A program made the translations under genes and the position numbers. DNA of 10,049 nt. It comes from an uncultured Micrococcales bacterium. Lineage in GTDB: Bacteria > Actinomycetota > Actinomycetes > Actinomycetales > Microbacteriaceae. The notes beneath the pieces were generated by a model. It worked only from the letters and a program-made list of their open reading frames with translations, had not been told where the DNA came from and made no database searches. Shown in pieces: positions 6,075 through 10,049 of the stretch. Every line of letters begins with the position of its first letter. Within the stretch, counting starts at the first letter, position 1. The DNA is taken from contig CAIKYE010000198.1 in the NCBI GenBank assembly GCA_903831585.1, forward strand, positions 1-10,049. Reading direction: 5' to 3'.

Positions 6075-7184
6075 CTTGAGTCCTCAGTTTTGCTTAGCGC
6101 CATCCAAGATCAGCTCGACGATTTCTGCCGCACGCGTCGTGCGAGTTTTGGCGCAATATCTGAGGATCTGTATCCGCTTGTCGATTTCGCCCAAGACCTA
6201 CTGCAGGGTGGAAAACGCTTTCGAGCTCAATTTTGCTACTGGGCTTGGGCCGGAAATTTGATCGAAAGCCAGAACTGGACAACGGAAGAGCGGGAAAGTT
6301 CGCTCAAGGCCATTGTTGGAATCTGCGCCGCCCTCGAGATGTTTCACGCTGCCGCGCTGGTGCATGACGATTTGCTTGATCAGTCAGACACAAGACGAGG
6401 CAAGCCAGCGGTTCACAAAAACTTCGAACAACTTCACAACGATGAGGGTTGGGCAGGAAGCAAAGAGCGTTTCGGTCAAGCCGGATCTGTGCTTGTCGGC
6501 GACCTGATGCTCAGTTGGAGCAGCGAAATTTTCGGAAACGCTCTCTTGCACGCACCGACAGCAGAAATCGAGAAGGCCTGCCGCGAAGAATTCAGCCGCA
6601 TGCGCGTCGAAATTATGGCTGGCCAGTATCTAGATGTTCTCGAAGAGAACGCAGCTCCTAGCCGAGACGTCAGCGAAGCCGTTGCTAGGGCAAATCGCGT
6701 AATGCTCTACAAGACCGCTAAGTATTCAATCGAAGCTCCGCTTCTAATTGGCGCTGCGTTTGCAGGCGCAAGCGAAAGTTGCAAAGCCGGCTTAGGAAAG
6801 TTTGCGATTCCACTGGGTCTCGCCTTTCAACTTCGCGACGATGTGCTCGGTGTTTTTGGTGACCCGAAGGTTACCGGCAAACCTGCGGGTGACGACCTCA
6901 GAGAAGGTAAGCGCACTGTTCTAGTTGGACTCACTCGCGAGACACTAGACGGGCCGGTAGGAAAAGTTTTCGATGACATGCTGTCATCTAGAGAACTGAC
7001 CGATGATCAAATTAGATTTCTGCAGCAGACCATAGTCGGATGCGGTGCTCTAAAGAAAACCGAAGTGATGATAGAAGAGCTTGGAACCGAGTCGCTCGCG
7101 TTGCTTGAAGAAATAGAAATTGACTACAAGGCTAAGTCGGCTCTTCGAGACCTAGCTCGATTCGTGATTAATCGAAGCCACTAA
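6072..7184 (+). CDS. idsA: Polyprenyl diphosphate synthase (GGPP synthase type, IdsA-like)
   Basis: This all-alpha trans-prenyltransferase condenses isopentenyl diphosphate with allylic diphosphates to make a C20 or longer chain for carotenoids, quinone side chains or other isoprenoids. In its 370 residues are GGKRFR (46-51), the first Asp-rich motif DDLLD (99-103), the YKTAKYS segment (213-219), and the second motif FQLRDDVLGVFGD (252-264) followed by VTGKPAGDDLREGKRT. The DDVLGVFGD form is typical of actinobacterial IdsA proteins. The residues four and five before the first motif are Ala, not aromatic, so I infer a product longer than farnesyl diphosphate; chain length cannot be fixed from sequence. 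It has its own, probably leaderless, start and ends directly against the opposing Rv2175c-like gene. It lies near an Rv2175c and kinase pair, as idsA2 does in M. tuberculosis. Confidence 0.9.
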   Translation: MLESSVLLSAIQDQLDDFCRTRRASFGAISEDLYPLVDFAQDLLQGGKRFRAQFCYWAWAGNLIESQNWTTEERESSLKAIVGICAALEMFHAAALVHDDLLDQSDTRRGKPAVHKNFEQLHNDEGWAGSKERFGQAGSVLVGDLMLSWSSEIFGNALLHAPTAEIEKACREEFSRMRVEIMAGQYLDVLEENAAPSRDVSEAVARANRVMLYKTAKYSIEAPLLIGAAFAGASESCKAGLGKFAIPLGLAFQLRDDVLGVFGDPKVTGKPAGDDLREGKRTVLVGLTRETLDGPVGKVFDDMLSSRELTDDQIRFLQQTIVGCGALKKTEVMIEELGTESLALLEEIEIDYKAKSALRDLARFVINRSH

Positions 7185-7532
7185 CTAGAGAGCTAGAGCC
7201 TGCGCCAGGCGACGTATCTCAGATTTTTTGCCCGCGACCATTGCGGCCATGGGCGTTTGAGACAGAACGTCGTTATGCGAATAGAGCCATTCGATTGCGG
7301 AATCAAGTGTGAAACCCGCGTCAAGCAAAACCACGATGGTTCCCTGAAGGCTAGGTAGAGGCTCTTTGTCGACGATTATCTCTCGAGGCACGTATTGAAC
7401 ACCGTCTCGCTTAACAGAGATCAGGTGGTGGTCTTCAATTAACCTGCGAACCCGCCCCATTGGAACTTCGAGCAATTCGGCTACATCTGGAACTGTGAGC
7501 CATTCAGAAACACTTTCAAAAACATCAGTCAC
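7185..7532 (-). CDS. Rv2175c-type winged-helix DNA-binding protein
   Basis: This 115-residue protein resembles M. tuberculosis Rv2175c, a DNA-binding protein reported as a substrate of the kinase PknL. The N-terminal half has an excisionase/MerR-like helix-turn-helix (about 10-40; LTVPDVAELLEVPMGRVRRL) and a small wing with VPREI. The C-terminal half (57-115) has the family's SLQGTIVVLLDAGFTLDSAIEWL segment and ends in RRLAQALAL, like the RRAQAMAY end of Rv2175c. It lacks the N-terminal extension that carries the phosphorylated Thr in the mycobacterial protein as I recall it, so phosphorylation here would need another site. The start is a GTG with no evident ribosome binding site. It is convergent with the prenyl synthase, with no bases between the stops, and divergent from the LysM-kinase pair. 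Its DNA target is unknown. Confidence 0.83.
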   Translation of the reverse strand: MTDVFESVSEWLTVPDVAELLEVPMGRVRRLIEDHHLISVKRDGVQYVPREIIVDKEPLPSLQGTIVVLLDAGFTLDSAIEWLYSHNDVLSQTPMAAMVAGKKSEIRRLAQALAL

Positions 7533-7562
7533 AGGTTAAGAGTGCCACACCGAAGCGCTTGA

Positions 7563-7577
7563 CGGGTAAAAAACCCG
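7563..7577. repeat. Small hairpin between the divergent Rv2175c-like and LysM genes
   Basis: CGGGT and ACCCG form 5-bp arms around AAAAA. The repeat lies near the middle of the 81-bp intergenic region, 30 bases from the Rv2175c-like start and 36 from the LysM start. It has no U-tract beyond the stem, so it is a poor terminator. It could be an operator or a chance structure. Confidence 0.35.
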
Positions 7578-7602
7578 CCAGATGGCACGATATTGCTTGA
7601 CC

Positions 7603-7616
7603 TATAAGGAAAAATG
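7603..7616 (+). promoter_or_regulatory. Start region of the LysM gene: -10-like box or ribosome binding site
   Basis: TATAAG at 7603-7608 matches the -10 consensus at five of six positions and would place the transcript start at or next to the ATG at 7614, giving a leaderless mRNA. The overlapping AAGGA (7606-7610) could instead be a ribosome binding site, but only three bases separate it from the ATG. TTGACC directly abuts TATAAG and cannot be its -35 box. Both readings support the same start codon. Confidence 0.4.
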
Positions 7617-9017
7617 AGCGACTCAGGCGACGACAACAAGCGCGGCCAAGACCCTAAAAAAGTGGCCTTGGCTCTAGCTACGCTGCCCATAACCATAATT
7701 GGATCGATAATTCCATCCGATGACATCGCCAATGCCAGCGAAATTCAGAACCTAAACCCCGATGACACCGTTCCGAGCCAAGCAGCACAGGGCGAACCGG
7801 CTGACCCGCCAACTCGATCGCTGGCAAGACAGAGCGTTTACCAGGTAGTGCGCGGAGACACCGTTTCTTCAATCGCGAAAAAGTTCTCACTCACCGCTCG
7901 AGAGCTCATGCGAATCAATGAATTGACCGAGAGTTCATTGATTATGCCTGGTCAGGTGTTACGTCTGGTAGACAACGCGGTGCAACCCTCGGTTGTCGAC
8001 AAGGTTGTCGGTGCTGTTCAGCACAAGGTAAAGTCCGGTGAAACTCTTGCGCAGATTGCAAACCGGTATTCAATAAAGTTGCCCACGCTGTTGGCCTTAA
8101 ATCAACTTCAAGAACGCTCATTGATTTTTCCGGGTCAACTGCTGACGGTCAGGGCGGTAAACCCGTCTGTAACAACCCAGCCCTCAATTTCTGCTAGCGA
8201 GCACATTGTGCAGGGCGGCGAAACCCTAACTCAAATTGCGAAACGTCACGGCATCTCTCTTGCTTCGCTGCTAAAGGCAAACCGCTTGACCAAGACCTCA
8301 CTCATTTTCGTCGGGCAGCGACTCGAGGTTCCAGATACAACCGCAGATGCCGGCGCACAAGAGAGTTCGAACGTCAGTGGAAACACAATCGGTAAACCCA
8401 CAACAATATGCATTTTTCATGGGTTCCACAAAATCAAGGCTGGCGAGACAATCGGCAAACTTGCAGCAGTGTTTGGTGTCTCGACGCAAGCTTTGCTGAC
8501 GGCAAACAAACTCAACCTGAACTCAACTATTTACATCGGGCAAAAACTGGTTGTGCCAGCTGTGCACAACGCACTGAATTGCCCGAAGCTGACCGCCCTG
8601 ACCGATGAAATGCGACAGAACGCGGCGCAGATTGTTTCTATCGGCAGACAACTTCAGATTGGTGACTATGGAATAGTCATCGCGCTGGCGACTGCGATGC
8701 AAGAGTCGAGCCTAAGAAACATTTCTTTTGGTGACCGTGACTCGGTGGGGCTCTTCCAGCAGCGCCCCTCGGCTGGTTGGGGATCAAAGTCGGAAATTAT
8801 GAATCCAGACTTTTCCATCAGGGCCTTCTTTAGCGGCCCGGGCAGTCCCAATCGCCCTGGCACTCGAGGACTGCTAGACCTCGCCAACTGGCAAGCCATG
8901 CCGCTAACTGAGGCTGCGCAGGCAGTGCAAATCTCGGCTCATCCAACTGCTTACGCCAAGTGGGAACCGAGTGCGTGGAATTGGTTGGTCGAACTCGACG
9001 AACTAAAGGATAGCTAG
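7614..9017 (+). CDS. Secreted protein with four LysM domains and a lysozyme-like C-terminal domain
   Basis: This is a 467-residue extracellular wall-binding protein. A basic n-region and a hydrophobic stretch at 17-33 form a probable signal peptide with a possible cleavage site after ANA (39-41); an uncleaved anchor is the alternative. Four LysM peptidoglycan-binding domains follow at about 75-118, 135-180, 196-239 and 271-314. Each has a GDT/GET opening, except the third, which reads GGET, and each has an I-x-x-GQ close. The C-terminal domain (about 320-458) has the segment ALATAMQESSLRN (357-369) and GDRDSVGLFQQRPSAGWGS. That pattern occurs in actinobacterial proteins related to lytic transglycosylases, with Glu364 in the place of the catalytic acid. 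Whether it cleaves glycan or only binds it is not known. Its stop overlaps the start of the kinase gene (TAGTG), so the two products are probably made together at the wall. Confidence 0.88.
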   Translation: MSDSGDDNKRGQDPKKVALALATLPITIIGSIIPSDDIANASEIQNLNPDDTVPSQAAQGEPADPPTRSLARQSVYQVVRGDTVSSIAKKFSLTARELMRINELTESSLIMPGQVLRLVDNAVQPSVVDKVVGAVQHKVKSGETLAQIANRYSIKLPTLLALNQLQERSLIFPGQLLTVRAVNPSVTTQPSISASEHIVQGGETLTQIAKRHGISLASLLKANRLTKTSLIFVGQRLEVPDTTADAGAQESSNVSGNTIGKPTTICIFHGFHKIKAGETIGKLAAVFGVSTQALLTANKLNLNSTIYIGQKLVVPAVHNALNCPKLTALTDEMRQNAAQIVSIGRQLQIGDYGIVIALATAMQESSLRNISFGDRDSVGLFQQRPSAGWGSKSEIMNPDFSIRAFFSGPGSPNRPGTRGLLDLANWQAMPLTEAAQAVQISAHPTAYAKWEPSAWNWLVELDELKDS

Positions 9018-10049
9018 TGGCCGACCTCGTCGGCAGGCTCATCCGTGGGCGCTACCAGATCGAGAAACTGGTTGCTCGAGGCGGAATGGCAACCGTCTAT
9101 CTGGCCGAAGACAACAGGCTGGATCGCAAGGTGGCGATCAAAGTCATTCATGCTCACCTCGCCAATGATCGAAACTTTCGAGAAAAGTTTGTTCGAGAGG
9201 CGAAGATTGCTGCAGGTCTTTCGCACCCCAACCTGGTCAATGTTTTTGATCAGGCAGAGGATGGCGATGTGGTCTTTCTGGCGATGGAATACGTGTCAGG
9301 AATAACTCTCAGACAAGCTCTCGATGACTTCGGTTCACTCTCGGCGGCTCGAGCACTCGAGGTATTCGAGCCCATGGTGGCGGCTCTGGCAGCGGCGCAT
9401 GCGGCAGGAATTCTGCACCGAGATCTCAAGCCAGAAAATGTCTTACTGTCTGACGATGGCAAAGTGAAACTCAGCGACTTCGGACTCGCGAGGCCAATCT
9501 CGGCGCAAACTCAAACTGGCGGGGTCGTTGGCACCGTGGCATATATGAGCCCCGAGTTGGTGTCTCGTGGAGTCGCGGATGCGAGAAGCGATGTCTATGC
9601 TGCCGGAATCATGCTGTTTGAACTGCTTACCGGAAAACAGCCTTTTCAGGGAGAGCAAGCCGTTCAAGTTGCCTTTCAACATGCGAACAGCGAAGTGCCT
9701 GCCCCCTCTTCGCTAAATTCCGATGTTCCTGAATTGCTAGATGAAATCGTGCTTTGGGCAACTGCCAAGTTGCCACAAAATCGCCCGAGTGACGCTAACG
9801 AGTTGCATAGAGTTTTGATACAGGCAAAAGCCGATTTGCGAAATCCGAAAAAAGCAAGCGAGCTAACCGAACACTTGCGCGAAACCTCGCTGCTGCGCGA
9901 GACCATCGTGCTCGGCGATGACGGGGCCAGTTCCAACCAGACTCAAGTTTTAGACGCAAACCCGACTGTCAACTTTGGCGACACTCTTTCAGCCAACGTT
10001 CCAGCAACAGAAGCAGAACTTGTGTACCACTCTCACCGCGGCTTGAAAG
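9017..10049 (+). CDS. pknL: Hanks-type Ser/Thr protein kinase, PknL/PknB-like, truncated by the window end
   Basis: The visible 344 residues contain a complete kinase domain (about 7-270). The Gly-rich loop is VARGGMATVY (19-28), the ATP Lys is K42 in VAIKV, the catalytic loop HRDLKPEN is at 134-141 (an RD kinase), DFG is at 154-156, and SPE is at 178-180. The activation loop has two Thr separated by one residue (165, 167), as in PknB-type kinases, fitting autophosphorylation. A 75-residue linker ends near YHSHRGLK at the window edge. In this family a membrane segment and often PASTA repeats come next; neither is visible. The GTG at 9017 shares one base with the preceding stop and has AAGGA six bases upstream, so translation is probably coupled to the LysM gene. 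The neighbouring Rv2175c-like gene favours PknL over PknA or PknB; the symbol rests on that context. Confidence 0.9.
   Translation, partial: MADLVGRLIRGRYQIEKLVARGGMATVYLAEDNRLDRKVAIKVIHAHLANDRNFREKFVREAKIAAGLSHPNLVNVFDQAEDGDVVFLAMEYVSGITLRQALDDFGSLSAARALEVFEPMVAALAAAHAAGILHRDLKPENVLLSDDGKVKLSDFGLARPISAQTQTGGVVGTVAYMSPELVSRGVADARSDVYAAGIMLFELLTGKQPFQGEQAVQVAFQHANSEVPAPSSLNSDVPELLDEIVLWATAKLPQNRPSDANELHRVLIQAKADLRNPKKASELTEHLRETSLLRETIVLGDDGASSNQTQVLDANPTVNFGDTLSANVPATEAELVYHSHRGLK

Noticed and set aside
7184..7197. CTAG-AGAG-CTAG repeat at the convergent gene ends, considered as a shared terminator
   Set aside because: A 4-bp AT/GC-mixed stem without a U-tract on either strand is too weak.
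7529..7732. Minus-strand open frame across the Rv2175c-LysM intergenic region
   Set aside because: It overlaps the start of the LysM gene, has no family-like sequence and no ribosome site, and is best explained as a shadow frame.
9014..9936. Minus-strand open frames across the kinase region
   Set aside because: The plus strand encodes an intact kinase domain with all catalytic motifs, so these are shadows.
1..10049. CRISPR array, mobile element, toxin-antitoxin pair, or new defence system
   Set aside because: No repeat-spacer pattern, transposase, terminal repeats or small paired genes are visible. All genes over 100 codons have core-genome explanations.

Overview
The window looks like a piece of an actinobacterial chromosome, most likely from the Microbacteriaceae or a close relative with moderate GC. 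Four things point that way: a division and cell-wall (dcw) cluster headed by mraZ, a DUF3040 membrane protein beside it, an Rv2175c-type DNA-binding protein, and a Hanks-type kinase coupled to a LysM protein. The gene order follows, from memory, the Mycobacterium tuberculosis stretch from murF/murE (Rv2157c-Rv2158c) through pbpB, an ftsL-like gene, rsmH, mraZ and a DUF3040 protein (Rv2169c) to idsA2 (Rv2173), Rv2175c and pknL (Rv2176). I see no insertion sequence, phage, CRISPR, tRNA or rRNA.

Positions 1-5390 are the dcw operon on the minus strand, in transcription order mraZ, rsmH, ftsL-like, ftsI, murE, and the first bases of a probable murF. The last four junctions are tight: ATGA overlaps at rsmH/ftsL and murE/murF, 26 bp between ftsL and ftsI, and a one-base TAATG overlap at ftsI/murE. 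The leader of mraZ carries three GTGG boxes spaced exactly 10 bp apart, which fits MraZ autoregulation. A perfect inverted repeat sits in the spacer of one candidate promoter.

Positions 5571-6072 hold a strong minus-strand terminator, a small DUF3040 membrane protein gene and a 69-bp divergent control region. That region has a good promoter for the DUF3040 gene and a -10 box placed so that the prenyl synthase mRNA would start at or next to its ATG.

Positions 6072-10049 hold a long-chain prenyl diphosphate synthase on the plus strand and, facing it with no gap, an Rv2175c-type winged-helix protein on the minus strand. A secreted protein with four LysM domains and a lysozyme-like C-terminal domain follows on the plus strand. 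It overlaps by one base the start of a Ser/Thr kinase that runs off the window.

The genes share one theme. The minus operon makes the septal peptidoglycan machinery, the prenyl synthase supplies isoprenoid diphosphates, and the LysM protein and kinase bind and probably sense or remodel the wall. The points most worth a second look are the altered diamino-acid-binding motifs of MurE, the MraZ operator, and the LysM/transglycosylase-kinase coupling. I found no clearly new defence or mobile system; the window is mostly conserved core genome.
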